Shown: in pieces, positions 1-12,603 of the stretch
How positions within the stretch are numbered: the first letter of the stretch is position 1
Layout: each line of letters opens with the position of its first letter
NCBI GenBank assembly: GCA_016584305.1
Contig: JACEEZ010026205.1
Location: forward strand, 107,501-171,500
Length of the DNA: 64,000 nt
From: Chionoecetes opilio
Lineage: Eukaryota; Arthropoda; Malacostraca; Decapoda; Majidae
Direction of reading: 5' to 3'
Translations under genes and position numbers: made by a program
Notes under the pieces: generated by a model
What the model saw: the letters and a program-made list of their open reading frames with translations, nothing else
What the model was told of the DNA's origin: nothing
Database searches by the model: none

Positions 1-1
1 A

Positions 2-648
2 TCTCTAATAATATAATCGAAAGTGTGTGCGTGTGTGTCTGTGTGTGTGTCCGCTATAGGTTCCGCCCCCAGTGCTGCAATCCCATCATATGGCACAGTT
101 TTGGAACCAGGTCGACCAGGGGAAGGTTTTAAGGCCACTTTGGGAATGATCCGACCACTTCTTTTTTTTTTTTTTTAGTATTAGCGAGAATTGTGAGATT
201 TTTTTTTTTACGCGAGATATTTTGCATGCAAAAAGAAAGATATCGAAACGAACGCACGACTGACAGACGGTTTCTTTTACTTCAGTCCTATTACTTCAGT
301 CCTATTACTTCAGTCCTATTACTTCAGTCCTATTACTTCAGTCCTATTACTTCACTAGCCTACTTCCTATTACTTCAGAGTTACTTCTGTACTTTGGTAT
401 AAAAGCTCTTTATCCTCACACACAACAAAAAGACCAAGAACATTGTCTATCCTGCTGCTTTGCAGTAATATTTTGTCAGATTTTGTGATAACCCAAAAAT
501 TATTCTGTGAGATTAAACTCATGGTTGTGTTGTCAATACAATTTATCATTAAAATGACAAGTGTTACAATTATTGGACCGCAGGCCCACCAAAAGCCCTC
601 CGCAGGAGCTAGCCAAAAAGTCCGCCCGGAGGGCGGCTTTTCGGCTAG
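2..648 (+). mobile_element. Non-autonomous Helitron, copy 1
   Basis: The element starts with TC after an A. It ends in CTAG before a T, just after a GC hairpin (CCGCCC-GGA-GGGCGG at about 632-637/641 region). These are the hallmarks of Helitron termini. The left 200 bases and right 80 bases match the copies at 36, 38 and 39 kb, but the interior (about 215-560) is different and unrelated. No Rep/helicase coding is present, so it is non-autonomous. A 14-bp minisatellite (unit TCCTATTACTTCAG) lies inside at 285-355. Confidence 0.75.
285..355. repeat. 14-bp minisatellite
   Basis: About five tandem copies of TCCTATTACTTCAG sit inside the Helitron interior. Confidence 0.85.
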
Positions 649-649
649 T

Positions 650-1014
650 AGAATAAATAAATAGCAAGCCACAGAGAGACTCGTTTCGTGCCTCCCGCCA
701 TATAGGAACACAAATGTATGATAATAATGATCAAAACACGTGTTTTACATTGAAACAAATACAAAAAAAACATAAAAGCATAAAAAAATCAAATCGTTGA
801 GTTAAAGAAATATTGACCTAAGCCATTTCTAGCAAGGCTTCGCGACCCCTGCCAAGCCTTCGCGACCCCCCAGGGGGTCGCGACCCACCGGTTGGGAATC
901 CCTGATCTAGTTGTATTTTACAGGGCCTGAGCTACACTCGCATGGCCCCGTCTCCATAGCTACATTTTTTTTGCTTCCTTAGTGTGTGTGTTTGTGTGTG
1001 GGGGGGGGTTGTGT

Positions 1015-1051
<37 letters not shown>

Positions 1052-1352
1052 TATAGCGTAAATATATCAGCTTGCCTATAGTGTTTTTACAAGTTTATAG
1101 TAACCGTGATAACTCGTAAAAAAATCAAACTTTTAAGCGACTCTTATCGACAAAAACTTTCCTTTGGCGAAAAATAAATCAAGAAAGTGAAAATTATCCC
1201 TTAGTATAAAAATATATAGTCTTAAAGAGTATGTATTAAATCAAATCATTAAATAAATAATTATTATTGTCTTATATTATATCGAAAAGAGGGTTAAATA
1301 ATAATAATAATGGAAAAAAATAAATATAATAATAGTAATATATGAAAAAAAA
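650..1352. other. AT-rich stretch without a gene
   Basis: This is AT-rich sequence with a degenerate GT tract at 981-1050 and a short pair of CGCGACCC-type repeats at 838-880. No coding potential is seen. Confidence 0.6.
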
Positions 1353-1446
1353 TTATTGATTCTTACTGACCTTGACAAAAAAAACGGTTTATTCTTACTG
1401 ACCTTGACTAAATATACGATTGATTCCTACTGACCTTGACTAAATA

Positions 1447-1514
1447 AGGCATTTTGTTACCTCTTTTTGTTTGCCCTTGACCAGTCCTTTGTGATGTAAA
1501 AAAAAAAAAAAAAC
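1447..1514 (+). mobile_element. LINE 3' tail, poly(A)-ended
   Basis: A segment of about 55 bases ends in CCAGTCCTTTGTGATGT followed by poly(A). It matches the 3' untranslated end of the LINE on the minus strand at 34482-35880 (TTTTTGTTACCTCTTTTTGT, then GTCCTTTGT, then poly(A)). It is an extremely 5'-truncated copy. Confidence 0.65.
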
Positions 1515-1658
1515 GACTAAATAAACGATAGATTCTTACTGTCCTTTACTAAATAAACATAAAAAATAAGATAAAAATAAAGAAAACATAAGAAAATAAG
1601 GAAGCTATCCAGAGGCGTAAAAAGAACTGCGATGATTCTTACGACCTTGAGACTAAAT

Positions 1659-1723
1659 AAGGTTTTTGTCCTTTTTTTTTTTCCTCCTCGCAGTCCTTTG
1701 TGAGGTAAAAAAAAAAAAAAAAA
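1659..1723 (+). mobile_element. Second LINE 3' tail, poly(A)-ended
   Basis: The same family end as at 1447-1514 (GCAGTCCTTTGTGAGGT then poly(A)) is inserted in another unit of the same minisatellite. Confidence 0.55.
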
Positions 1724-1928
1724 CACGATTGACTCTAACTGACCTTGACCTTCTTACTTGACCTTCAACTGACCTAATAAACAGGTTGATTCTCACAAAC
1801 CTTAAGGTGAACTTCTCCGTATGCCGTTGGGGGGCACGTGGGCGTAGCCGTGCCACACGATGTCCCTTAGACCTCCAGTGTCCCCCGTCTGCTCCTCCAC
1901 CGCCGCCACACCCCGATCTTGTGTGACG

Positions 1929-1949
1929 AGAGAGAGAGAGAGAGAGCGA

Positions 1950-1987
<38 letters not shown>

Positions 1988-2816
1988 GAGGCAGAATTAA
2001 TAGAGGTATACACCACACACACACACACGCACACATACGCGCGCGCAACACACACACACACACCATACGCGCCGCGCAAGCGCACACACCTACACACACA
2101 CACACAACACACACACATTCAACCCATACGCACACACACACACACACACACATACGCCAACACACACACACACACGCAACACATACGCGCACACACTACA
2201 TCGCGCGCACCAACAAACACACACATACCACACCCCCACACACACACACGCACACATACGCACGCACACACACACACACACACACGCCCCATAACGCACA
2301 CACACACATACCCACACACACACATACGCACACACACGCCCACAATACGCGCACACACACACATACGCGCTCACACAAACACACACATACGCACACGACA
2401 CGTCACACACACACCCGCACGACATACCACGCACACACACCACACACACACACACACAGACACACAGCACACACGCACACATAACTCGCGCAAACACCTA
2501 CGCCCACCACACATACACACACACACATACGCACACACACACACCACACAGACGCACACTACGCGCGCACAACTACACCACACACACATTTCACACACAC
2601 ACACACACACACAAGCACACATACGCGCACACACACACACTACGCACACAAACACACACACACATACTCACAAATACGCGCGCACACGCTCACATACGCG
2701 CACACGACACCACACGCACACATACGCGCTCACACGCACCCTAACTCACACACACACAAACACCACACAACACACCACACACCACACACACCCAACACAA
2801 CACACACACACCACAC
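1929..2816. repeat. GA tract followed by a long variant CA-repeat field
   Basis: GA repeats fill 1929-1988. From 2005 on there is a field of about 800 bases of CA repeats with recurrent ACATACGCGC variants. Long frames reading Thr-His or Cys-Val are translations of the repeat, not genes. Confidence 0.9.
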
Positions 2817-2953
2817 TGGAATGAATTAAAACAACCAACGTAAGTGAATGAAAGCTCACGCGCATACCATGATACAAACAATTTTATTAAGATAATCTTG
2901 TCAAACTCAAACCTCCAGACCCGGCCGATAAAGGAGGAGGAGGAGGAGGAGGA

Positions 2954-3102
2954 AAATAATATACAAGTAATACATAGGGTAACGACACCAGAGAACGCTA
3001 GTTGCTCCATACATTGCATTGGTCCAGAGGGTATCTGCTTTAACTACATACTACTAACTATCCACTAATGTATGAGGAACAGTTGGAAAAATATACCATG
3101 TG
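2954..3102 (-). mobile_element. Short LINE 3' end inside a GGA/TCC tract
   Basis: On the minus strand this reads ATGGTATA, then TTAGTGGATAGTTAGTAGT, then ACCCTATG. It matches the 3' end of the LINE at 3720-5505 and the insertion at 34825-34985. GGA repeats flank both ends (2934-2953 and 3102-3170), so the piece sits inside a TCC/GGA microsatellite. Confidence 0.65.
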
Positions 3103-3710
3103 AGGAGGAGGAGGGAGGAGGAGGGAAGGAGGAGGAGGGGAGGAGGAGGCGGAGGAGGAGGAGGAGGAGGAAGGCTGAGGAGGGAGGAGAGAGCAGCATG
3201 GAAGGAAGGAAGAGTGGATGAAAGGATGGAATGCAAAGAGATGAATAAGATGGCAAAATACATGTTTTATCTATGCAGTGGTCGTACTTCTCATTTAATC
3301 ATCCTCCTCCTCCTCCTCCTCCTCCTCCTCCTCCTCCTCCTCCTCCTCCTCCTCCTCCTCCTCCTCCTCCTCCTCCTCCTCTTCTTCCTCTTCCTCCTCG
3401 TTATAAGAGGATAAGCTTTCTATTGCTTCCTACACCAATATTCTCTTCCTCCTCTTCCTCCTATCTTCCTCCTCTTCCTCCTCTTCCTCTTCCACACTTA
3501 TTCGTCCTCCTCTCACGTGATGCAAATTATATTAAGTCCGAAATTGTGTCACTTCGTTATAAGCCAACAGACTGCGCTATTTCCTATTCGTGTGATATTT
3601 GCTACATTCCTCCTCCTCCTCCTCCTCCTCCTCCTCCTCCTCCTCCTCCTCCTCCTCCTCCTCCTCCTCCTCCTCCTGCCTCCTCCTCCTCCTCCTCCTC
3701 CTCCTCCCAA
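3102..3710. repeat. GGA and TCC microsatellites
   Basis: GGA-rich 3102-3190, (CTC)n 3302-3382, CTCTTC-rich 3440-3495 and (TCC)n 3608-3706. Poly-Pro, poly-Leu and poly-Arg frames here are artefacts. No gene is seen between them. Confidence 0.9.
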
Positions 3711-3719
3711 CTCGAAGTG

Positions 3720-5505
3720 ATATATGGGGAATGGAGAGATAACAGTTGACGAAAATATCAAAGTATTTGCTGAAACTTGACCCAGCAAAATCCGTGGGGG
3801 TGGAAGAAATCTCGCCGAGATTACTTCACGAATGTCACAGTCAACTTTCTCTCCCATTAAAGATTATTTTCAATAAATCGCTAATGGACAAAAATGCTAC
3901 TAGTATGTGGAAATTAGCTAATGTTACACTGATATTCAAGAAAGGGAGTAGAAACCTTGCAAGTAATTATCGCCCAATTAGTCTAACGTCTGTGATTGTT
4001 AAACTATTTGAGAAAATATTGCGGGATAGAATCTCGCAATGAAATGCGAGATTCGTATCTCGATGTAAATAACTTAATATTTAACTCCCAGCATGGTTCT
4101 CGAAATAAGAGATCCTGCTTAACAAACCTACTCGATTTTTTCAATGTCATTTATTCAAACGGGGACGCTAACATTCCCTCGGATATAATATACCTTGATT
4201 TTCAGAAGGCCTTCGATACAGTTCTCCATAAGCGACTTTGTACCAAGCTAAGGGCAACATGGCTTAGGAGAGCGGTTATGTTCTGATTGGCTAATGATTG
4301 GCTTTCAATCGTAAACCACCGTAATAATAATGGCGAAGGCATCTGATTGGTTAGATGTTACTATGGGGGGTGCCTCAGGGCTCGGTCTTGGGTGCCTACT
4401 CTTTTTCTGATATATATCATGATCTGAGGGATGCGGGCCTTCTGATCTAAATATCGAATTTTGCTGATGAACCCCAAAATTATGCGGTAAAACATATTAC
4501 TAGAAAAACTGGCGACTCATACAACGTGATCTAAACAAACTATCAGAGTTGGAGTGATAAATGGCTATTAAATTCAATCCGATAGATATAAAGTAATGCA
4601 TATAGGGCAAACGACAACCTCAAATATAACTTCAAATGGCAAAATAAATCGTACCTGAGTACAGCAGGAAAAGGATTTAGGTGTCATCATTAAGTAATGA
4701 TCTTAAAACCATACGCATGCCTAGCTGCCAGTAAAAAGGCGAATAGATGTTGGGCTTCATTCAACTCACTTTGAACATAAAAACTCCGAAAAGTACTTGA
4801 AACGATTATACACGACTTTGGTTAGCCCGCAATTAGATATGCCGTTCATTCTGGTCGCCTTGTTTTCGTAAAGATCAAGCCAAATTGGGAATCAGTTCAA
4901 AGAAGAGCAACCAAACTAATACCATCTCTGCGAATTCCATCTTTATGAAAGAGACTGCGGAAACTTAATGTTTTCCTTAAAGGATCGTAGAAATCCGTGG
5001 GACTTGATAGAAACCTTTACGATCCTAAAGGATTTTGATGTCATTAATCAAGAGAACCTATTCGAGCTTTCTCCTCAAGTGACAACAGAATAACGGTTTA
5101 AAAACTGAACGGTCAACGTTTGCATCACAGATCTCCGTAAAAATGATTTCAATGTTAGAGTTGTTGAATGATGGAACAAGTTTACCACAATGTTGTCGAA
5201 GCCATCACAATAACTACATTAAAAACAGACTTGACGCGCATTGTAAAGTAATATTGGATATTGCCCTGCTAATTCATATGATAGTCACCCCGGATCGATT
5301 AGTGTTAGTGTTAGTTGTAGTTAGAAATTTCATATCCGATCCTCTTCACTTACGAAACTTCAGTTCCTTTCTTCTTTGGGACATGGTATAATTTTTATAA
5401 CTGTCCTCTTACATTAGTTGGATAGTTAGTAGTATGTAGTCAACAGATACCCTAGTTATGGACCAATAGGTCCCTGTGTCTGTTATTCCTATGTTCCTTT
5501 TATTC
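3720..5505 (+). pseudogene. 5'-truncated Rex1/CR1-type LINE reverse transcriptase remnant
   Basis: The frame opens abruptly after the TCC tract and reads reverse-transcriptase blocks in order: LDPAKSVGVEEISPRLL, ASNYRPISLTS, QHGSRNKRSCLTNLLDFF and YLDFQKAFDTV (motif A), then a decayed GVPQGSVLG. The end region (EKDLGVI, KTPK, FELSPQVT) follows to about 5260. Frameshifts and stops break it throughout. The 3' end runs to about 5505 (TTATTCCTATGTTCC) and passes directly into another TCC tract. The clade name is inferred from motif style; L2 is an alternative. A second copy of the EKDLGVI segment lies at 50777. Confidence 0.7.
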
Positions 5506-5585
5506 CTCCTCCTCCTCCTCTCTCCTCTCGCTCCTCCTCCTCCTCCTCTCCTCCTCCTCCTCCTCCTCCTCCTCCTTCCTCCTCC
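5506..5585. repeat. TCC microsatellite between two LINE copies
   Basis: This is an imperfect (TCC)n/(CTC)n tract. It is the 3' boundary of one LINE and the 5' boundary of the next. Confidence 0.85.
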
Positions 5586-6655
5586 TCGCTCCAGACGTAG
5601 TAAACTCACATAAATAGAATCATTTAAAAATCGCCTCGATAAATATTTTCTATCAAATCCCCGGTTGTCACTGTTTATCTCGGAATAATAATTTAATCTC
5701 GCGGGCCTCTGAAACTTACTCTCATTGCGTAAAATATTGCGATTCGCGTCTAAATACCCCTCCCCACAAAACGTCTCAGGACAGCCCCGGTAAACGTCAC
5801 TACTACAACTTTTGACCTGTGACGGGCTGTGGTCGTAAGGCACTGTCAGTTAGTGACCCCATCGGATTTATATACCAGGGGTCACTGCTGCAGGGGGCAT
5901 GATTGGCACGGCTCCTACTTGGAAAGTGCACTACCCATGCATGGATAACGGAGCTGGGGCCTGATTGACTGCTGCCTCCAAGAAGCGCCAGCAAGGCTGC
6001 CGCACCACACCCCCGAAATCCACACTGAGCCTACACCAACACTACATTAGACCTCGTAACACACCAGATAGCCCCGAGTTAACGGTTACCACTACTACTC
6101 TCGACCTGTGACGGCTGTGGTTCAGTTAGGGTCCTGACAGTTATGCCCACCATCGGGGATTTAAGGTACCAGGGGTCACTGCTGCAGTAGGCATTGGGGG
6201 GGGGGGGGGGGGGGGGAAAGTGTACGGCGTCCTACATGGAAAGTCACACACTCCTCAGTTGATTGAACGGAGCTGGGCCTGATTGACTGCTGCCTCCCAG
6301 AAAAGCGCCAGGCAGCTCCGCACCACCCCTTGGAACCTCCACAACTGTGTCCCACCATGACAAAACACACATAGAACATGACCTATCTATCAGCCTAAAC
6401 CTACCACTCACAACGTATCGTTACCATAGATTAGACAGCTTTTCAACTTTCTCACAAATTCCATGCAGTTTTTCTATATTGCATGGTATCACTTCTTTTC
6501 CGGCCAGCTCGCTGGAGGAATGGGTGGGGGGTGAGTAGGGCCTTCTACTTCTATCCTTTCTCTCTTATTATCCTAGTTAGTGTATATGATTAAAGCAAAC
6601 AGTCTGTAAAGGGCCTATCGTCTGTTGCTGTTTGTGTTTCCTTTGTATTCCTTTG
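5586..6655 (+). mobile_element. 5'-truncated LINE 3' end with duplicated UTR segment
   Basis: It begins with the last codons of a LINE ORF2 (the SFKNRLDKYF-like end, decayed) and continues into a 3' UTR. The UTR contains two tandem copies of a block of about 280 bases (GACCTGTGACGG, CATCGGGATTTA, GACTGCTGCCTCCCA), at roughly 5785-6055 and 6060-6340. It ends in TTCCTTTGTATTCC repeats that merge into TCC. The same architecture recurs at 9946-11432. Confidence 0.65.
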
Positions 6656-7152
6656 TATTCCTCCTCCTTATGGTTTGTTCATTCGTGCAGAGATCCAAAC
6701 GAATGTGTGATGAGAGAAGAAAATGTTAAGGGGAGAAAAAATACAGTGATAGGAAGAAAATAGGAGCTGGGAGAGAAAAGGGGGTGAGAAGGCGGTCATA
6801 TGATTAATAAAGGGGAAAAGAAGAGTGTGATGATGAGGAAAACGGAGTAAAATGTTCAAGAAAAATGTAAAATGAAAATGTTAAAGAAGTAAACAAAGGA
6901 AGACATGTTTGTTAGCGGAAAGGATAAGGGAATGAAAGACAGATCATTAGAAGCAGTGATTGTAATAGTAGGAGGAGGAGGAGGAGGAGGAGGAGGTGAG
7001 GAGGAGGGAGGAGAGGAGGAGGAGGGTTGATGTGGTATTGTCCATTAGCAAAGCCAGTACATTGGAAAACAAACAGAAAGGGGGGAGGGGGGGGGGCGTG
7101 TAACAAGATTTATTTGTTTTTGACCTAAATAGATCGTCAAGAGATGAGAGAG

Positions 7153-7190
<38 letters not shown>

Positions 7191-7262
7191 TAGACGTACA
7201 GAGAAGAGAGAGAGAGAGAGAGGCAGTCTAAAATAACTGGTACACATTCAGCGAGCAGGGTA

Positions 7263-7302
<40 letters not shown>

Positions 7303-8345
7303 ACACACACACACCACACACACACCCACAACACACACTACACCACACGGATAAAGTTTCAGGCTAAACAGGGGAAAGCGTGAGTGTGTGAGGCATATGT
7401 AAAGAGATCAAACACGAGAAAAATAAGGGAATGAATGGAGAGAATGAGGAAAACAGAGAAGTTGCAAGATAAGGAGGGATGGAAGAATGTATGGAGAGAG
7501 AGAGAGACACAAGAAAATAAGGAATGATGGAGAGAAGGAGGGAAAACAGAGGAATGGAAGATAAAGGAGGGAGGAAGGAATGTATGGAGAGAGAGAGAGA
7601 CACAAGAAATGAAGGAATGATGGAGGGAAGGAGGGAAAACAGAGGAGACAAAAGGAGGGAGGAAGGGCTATGCAGGCAGGTGTGTGTGGTTATGAGGAGG
7701 GCAGGAGTGAGGTTGGCAGTGAGGCGGCTGTGCTTGGCGTGTGGGACAAATGGAAGGAGAGAGGGGGAGGGAAGGAGGGAGAATGGTAGGGAGGGCAGGA
7801 GGCAAGGATGGATAATGGTAGGGAGGGAGGGATAGAGAGAAGTAGGGATGGTGAGAGGAAGGCAGAGATGAAGGGAAGGAAGAATGGAAGGCAAGGGAGG
7901 ATGGAGAAAGATAGGGGATAGAGGAAAGGAAGGATATAGAAAAGTATAAATGGAGAGAAAAGGAAGGATGAAGAAAGGTAAAAGGTAACTATAGAGGGAA
8001 GGAAGAATAGAGAAATGGACAAAAGTGAATCAGAGGAAATCACACCCAAGAATGTACCGAGAAGAATGGAAGGCAGCAAACAGACAGATCATCAAACAGA
8101 CAGACAGACAGACATGTATTTAGGCAAGAAAGCAGGCAGACAGGCAAACAGACAGGTAGACACACAAACAGGTAGACAGCAAACAGTAGATCAGACAACA
8201 TAATAGACAGACAGACAGGTATTTAGGCAAGAAAGCAAAGACAACAGTAGGCAAACAGACATACAGCAGACAGACAGGTGTAGTTTTCTAACCTCCGTCC
8301 CAGATCCAGAGCAACAAAACAGATAGACAGATGAATGCAGGGAAA
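6656..8345. repeat. Purine-rich gene-free stretch with several tandem repeats
   Basis: (GGA)n 6970-7024, (GA)n 7150-7222 and (CA)n 7262-7348. At 7440-7670 there are purine-rich units of about 97 bases containing GAATGATGGAG and GACACAAGAAA. At 7780-8000 there is GGAGG/GAAGG-rich sequence. No exon-like segment is seen. Confidence 0.7.
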
Positions 8346-8395
8346 ACTGGTATTTAGGCTAAGAAACATACAGAACCCAGTAGCAATCAGATAAC

Positions 8396-8650
<255 letters not shown>

Positions 8651-8725
8651 ATACATATATACAGACAGATACAAACTAGACAGACAGCAGACAGACAGAC
8701 ACCGTACGACAGTTTGGCTCCTCAC

Positions 8726-8873
8726 CTCCTCCCAGTCACTTTGCTTGAAGCATGTTATGCCTGAGGTTCTATGATCCTGAGGTGGGAGGCGCGGCCTCGT
8801 CCCCGTCATTGTTGAACTCCAGCCTTGGCGTGGCGGGACTCGCTGTCCCTCCGCACGCTGACGCCCTTCAGGA
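8726..8873 (-). pseudogene. Damaged copy of the GluN2-type receptor exon
   Basis: This is the counterpart of the exon at 12604-12748. The donor (GGAG|GTGAG) and acceptor (TGCAG) are kept, and long segments such as AACTCCAGC and CCGCACGCTGACGCCCTTCAGG are unchanged. Several 1-2 base indels destroy the frame, and two bases are missing just inside the acceptor. The error style (homopolymer length changes) and its place in the duplicated block suggest sequencing error in a redundant contig rather than a true pseudo-exon. Confidence 0.7.
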
Positions 8874-8929
8874 CTGCACAAACACACCCTACACACGCCT
8901 TTCTTTAAAAACACACACCAACACACACA

Positions 8930-8984
8930 CCTTCCTATAAACACACGCCAATACAACTACACACACACACACAAACACACAAAC

Positions 8985-9018
<34 letters not shown>

Positions 9019-9204
9019 ACACACACACACCACACCACACTGCCCTCCCGTAACCTCTGAAAAATTATTGCTATTGAAAATCATTCCTATTGAATATTAT
9101 GACAGGTAGAAGAAAACAATAGGACGTTGTGAATAGCCAGGTTCCATAAACCGGTCTCTCCTCTCTCTTCTCCTCTCTCTCCTCTCTCGTCTCTCTCTTC
9201 TCTC

Positions 9205-9256
<52 letters not shown>

Positions 9257-9364
9257 ATCTCTCGCTCATCTCACACACACCCACACACACACATACACAC
9301 ACACCCACACAGACACCACACCACACACACACAACACACATCGCACAGGCACACACCACACACA

Positions 9365-9431
<67 letters not shown>

Positions 9432-9475
9432 CACACACACACACACACACACCACACCACACACACACCACACAC
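8930..9475. repeat. CA and CT microsatellites
   Basis: (CA)n 8950-9040, CT-rich 9155-9265 and (CA)n 9270-9475. They match the SSR order at 12765-13275 in the partner block. Confidence 0.9.
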
Positions 9476-9589
9476 AGGAAAAATGTCCTTCTAAATTTCT
9501 TTCCTCATCATAGTTTCATCATTTCTATGATTTTTTTTTTTCCTCTATCTAGAAATTTTCCTTCCTCTACGTCTACACAAATGGAGATA

Positions 9590-9945
9590 GGCAGCCTCCC
9601 CCCACTCCTCCTCCTCCGTCCTCCTCCTCCTCCTCTCCTCCCGCCCACTCCTTCCTCCGTCCTCCTCCTCCTCCTCCTCTCCTGGAATGGACAACTGTCG
9701 GGAGATGCTATTAAGATTAGCGACATTACTCGTCCACTTCCTAACTTTCTCTCCCTTCTCCTAGCCCTTCCTCCTTCTCCCTTATCTTTTATCCACCCTC
9801 GCTTCCCTGTTCCTTTATCTCCTCTTTACCTCCTCCTCCTCTCCTCCTCCTCCTGCCTCCTCCTCCTCCTCCTCACCCCTCCTCCTCCTCCTCCTCCCTC
9901 CTCCTCCTCCGCCTCCTCCTCCTCCTCCTCCTCCTCCTCCTGGCT
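9590..9945. repeat. TCC-rich tract, 5' side of a LINE insertion
   Basis: Interrupted (TCC)n at 9602-9690 and 9828-9945. The corresponding tract at 13400-13680 runs on without interruption into the sequence found here only after 11475. Confidence 0.85.
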
Positions 9946-11432
9946 TTATTGACGAACTTCGTTGTCAAATCTGAAAAAGTTATACTCACGTCTTTTTAAA
10001 CTCGCTTGTTCCGCCCCCTCTAAAATACTGTTGCAGTTCTGGTCACCTTATTATAAAATGGACATAGATAAACTAGAAAATATACGCGCAGAGTAACCAA
10101 AAGGATACCTAGATTGCGAAATAAATCGTAACGAAAAGCGGCTCAAAAACTTAACTTATTCCCACTAACAAAACGAAGGATAAGAGGTGACCTCATTCGA
10201 AGTCTGTAAAATCTTCATGAGTTTACGAACGTAGTCCCAGAAAAATCTTTTCACCGCTAGACCGTAAGCTCACTAGAAACAACGGATTTAAAATAAGCAG
10301 CAACGGTTTGTAAACGAACGAAGCAAAGTACTTCTTCACAACCGTGTTGTAAACGTATGGAATGGGCTGCCTCAGACTGAGTAAACTCAAATACAATAGA
10401 ATCATTTAACAATCGCCTCGATAAATATTTCATATCAAAATCCCCGGTTGTCACTGTTTATCTCGGAATGAATAATTATCTCGCGGCCTGAAACTTACTC
10501 TCATTGCGTAAAATGATTGCGAGTCGCGTCTACACAACCCCTCCCACACGTCTCAGACAGCCCCGAGTAAACGGTCACTACTAACAAACTTTTGACCTGT
10601 GACGGGCTGTGTTCAGTAAGGGCCCTGTCAGTTAGTGACCAACCATCGGGATTTATATACTAGGGGTCACTGCTGCAGGGGGCATTGAAGTGCACGGCGT
10701 CCTACATGGAAAGTGCACTACCGCAGTGATTGAAACGGAGCTGGGGCCTGATTGACTGCTGCCTCCCAAGAAAGCGCCAGGCAAGGCTGCCGCACCACCC
10801 CTGAACTTCCACACTGAGCCTACACCAACACTACATTAGACCTCATAACACACACAGATACCCGAGTTAACGGTTACCACTACTACTCTCGACCTGTGAC
10901 GGCTGTGGTTCAGTTAGGGTCCTGACAGTTAGTGACCACCATCGGGATTTAAGGTACCAGGGGTCACTGCTGCAGGAGGCATTGAAGTGTACGGCGTCCT
11001 ACATGGAAAGTACACAATCCGCAGTGGATTGAACGGAGCTGGGGCCTGATTGACTGCTGCCTCCCAAGAAAGCGCCAGGCAAGGCTGCCGCACCACCCCT
11101 TGAACCTCCACACTGTGTTCCCACCATTACAAAACACACATAACATGACCTATCTATCAAGCACTAAACCTACCCCCACAAACTAGTAGTAGTTAGCCAT
11201 AGATTACAGCTTTCAACTTTCCTCACAAATTCCATGCAGTTTTTCTATATTGCATGGTATCACTTCTTTTCCGGCCAGCTTCGGCTGGAGGGATGGGTGG
11301 GTGGGGAGGAGCCTTCTACTTCCTATCCTTTCTCTCTTATTATCTAGTTAGTGTAGTGTAGTTAAAGCAAACAGTCTTGTAAGGACATATCGGTCTGTTG
11401 CTGTTTGTGTTTCCTTTGTATTCCTTTGTATT
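9946..11432 (+). mobile_element. 5'-truncated LINE inserted in (TCC)n
   Basis: The start reads the C-terminal part of a LINE ORF2 (FWSPYYKMDIDKLENI, then KRLKNL, GDLI, EVCKIF, and near the end SFNNRLDKYF), broken by frameshifts. From 10555 a 3' UTR holds two tandem blocks of about 280 bases (10555-10850 and 10855-11115). The element ends in TTCCTTTGTATTCC repeats and passes into (TCC)n at 11433. TCC repeats flank both sides, and the partner block (13400-13690) is the unoccupied site. Confidence 0.75.
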
Positions 11433-11476
11433 CCTCCTCCTCCTCCTCCTCCTCCTCCTCCTCCTCCTCCTCCTCC
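11433..11476. repeat. (TCC)n, 3' side of the LINE insertion
   Basis: A pure TCC run, followed by the unique sequence TCTCACACCTCTGCC that continues directly after TCC in the unoccupied copy. Confidence 0.9.
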
Positions 11477-11654
11477 CACGCGTCTCACACCTCTGCCTTT
11501 TTTTCTTCCTCTATAATTCTACGTTGACATTTTCGCATTTTTTAATGTTTTGGTCTTTTTTCTACATTTCTTGTTCTGACATTTTCTTGCTATTATATTT
11601 TTTTGATACATTTGTAGAAAGCATCCTTGTCGTTCTTACTTTCCTGTATACTTT

Positions 11655-11912
11655 CCTGTAGATGTTTACTCTTCCTATATACTCTTCCTACTATACTCTT
11701 CCTATATATATACTTTCCTGTAGATGTTTACTCTTCCTATATACTCTTCCTACTATACTCTTCCTATATATATACTTTCCTGTAGATGTTTACTCTTCCT
11801 ATATACTCTTCCTACTATACTCTTCCTATATATATACTTTCCTGTAGATGTTTACTCTTCCTATATACTCTTCCTACTATACTCTTCCTATATATATACT
11901 TTCCTGTAGATG
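11655..11912. repeat. 62-bp minisatellite, four copies
   Basis: Four near-identical 62-bp units built from TACTCTTCCTATATA and CTTTCCTGTAGATG. A more degenerate version is at 13850-14335 in the partner block. Confidence 0.95.
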
Positions 11913-12039
11913 TTTTTCTTCATATTATGCATTAATTTTTTTCATTGAACTTATTAATTTTTTTCATGTCATTTTTGTTCTTTCTTCCATCCCATTGGTT
12001 CATTTTTATGGCTCTCTTTTACTACCATTATGAAATATA

Positions 12040-12271
<232 letters not shown>

Positions 12272-12348
12272 CATGTTTAAAATCATATCATCCCAACTTT
12301 CTCAAACTTTTCCTCCTCTCTAAAAGATTATGTTTTTCACCTAGCTTT

Positions 12349-12349
12349 N
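12349..12349. other. Single N at a duplication junction
   Basis: This is the only ambiguous base seen in the window. Sequence before it matches sequence ending near 14690, and sequence after it matches sequence starting near 8345. The N marks the join of two overlapping copies. Confidence 0.85.
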
Positions 12350-12410
12350 CAGGAAGTATAGGCAAAAAACAGAAGCCCAGATCAGGAAAGACAAACAGGA
12401 AACAGAAGAC

Positions 12411-12444
12411 AGACAGACAAGGTAGAGACAAACGACAACAGACA

Positions 12445-12527
<83 letters not shown>

Positions 12528-12542
12528 TATACAGACAGATAA

Positions 12543-12580
<38 letters not shown>

Positions 12581-12582
12581 GT
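12411..12582. repeat. (CAGA)n microsatellite
   Basis: CAGA tetranucleotide repeat ending 22 bases downstream of the receptor exon donor. Confidence 0.95.
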
Positions 12583-12603
12583 ACAGACAGTTGTGGCTCT
12601 CAC

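Larger units (their letters stand above)
1353..1800. repeat. About 30-bp minisatellite around GATTCTTACTGACCTTGAC
   Basis: Degenerate units built on GATTCTTACTGACCTTGAC plus TAAATAAACG occur at 1353-1446, 1515-1560, 1633-1658 and 1725-1800. The array is interrupted twice by LINE 3' tails, which separates units that were once adjacent. Confidence 0.7.

Noticed and set aside
1919..2824. Long Thr-His-rich frame of about 300 codons and overlapping Cys-Val frames
   Set aside because: They are translations of a CA/GT microsatellite field. No start context, domain or codon pattern supports a gene.
3273..3749. Poly-Pro/poly-Leu frame of 158 codons
   Set aside because: Produced by (TCC)n. The last part is the LINE boundary.
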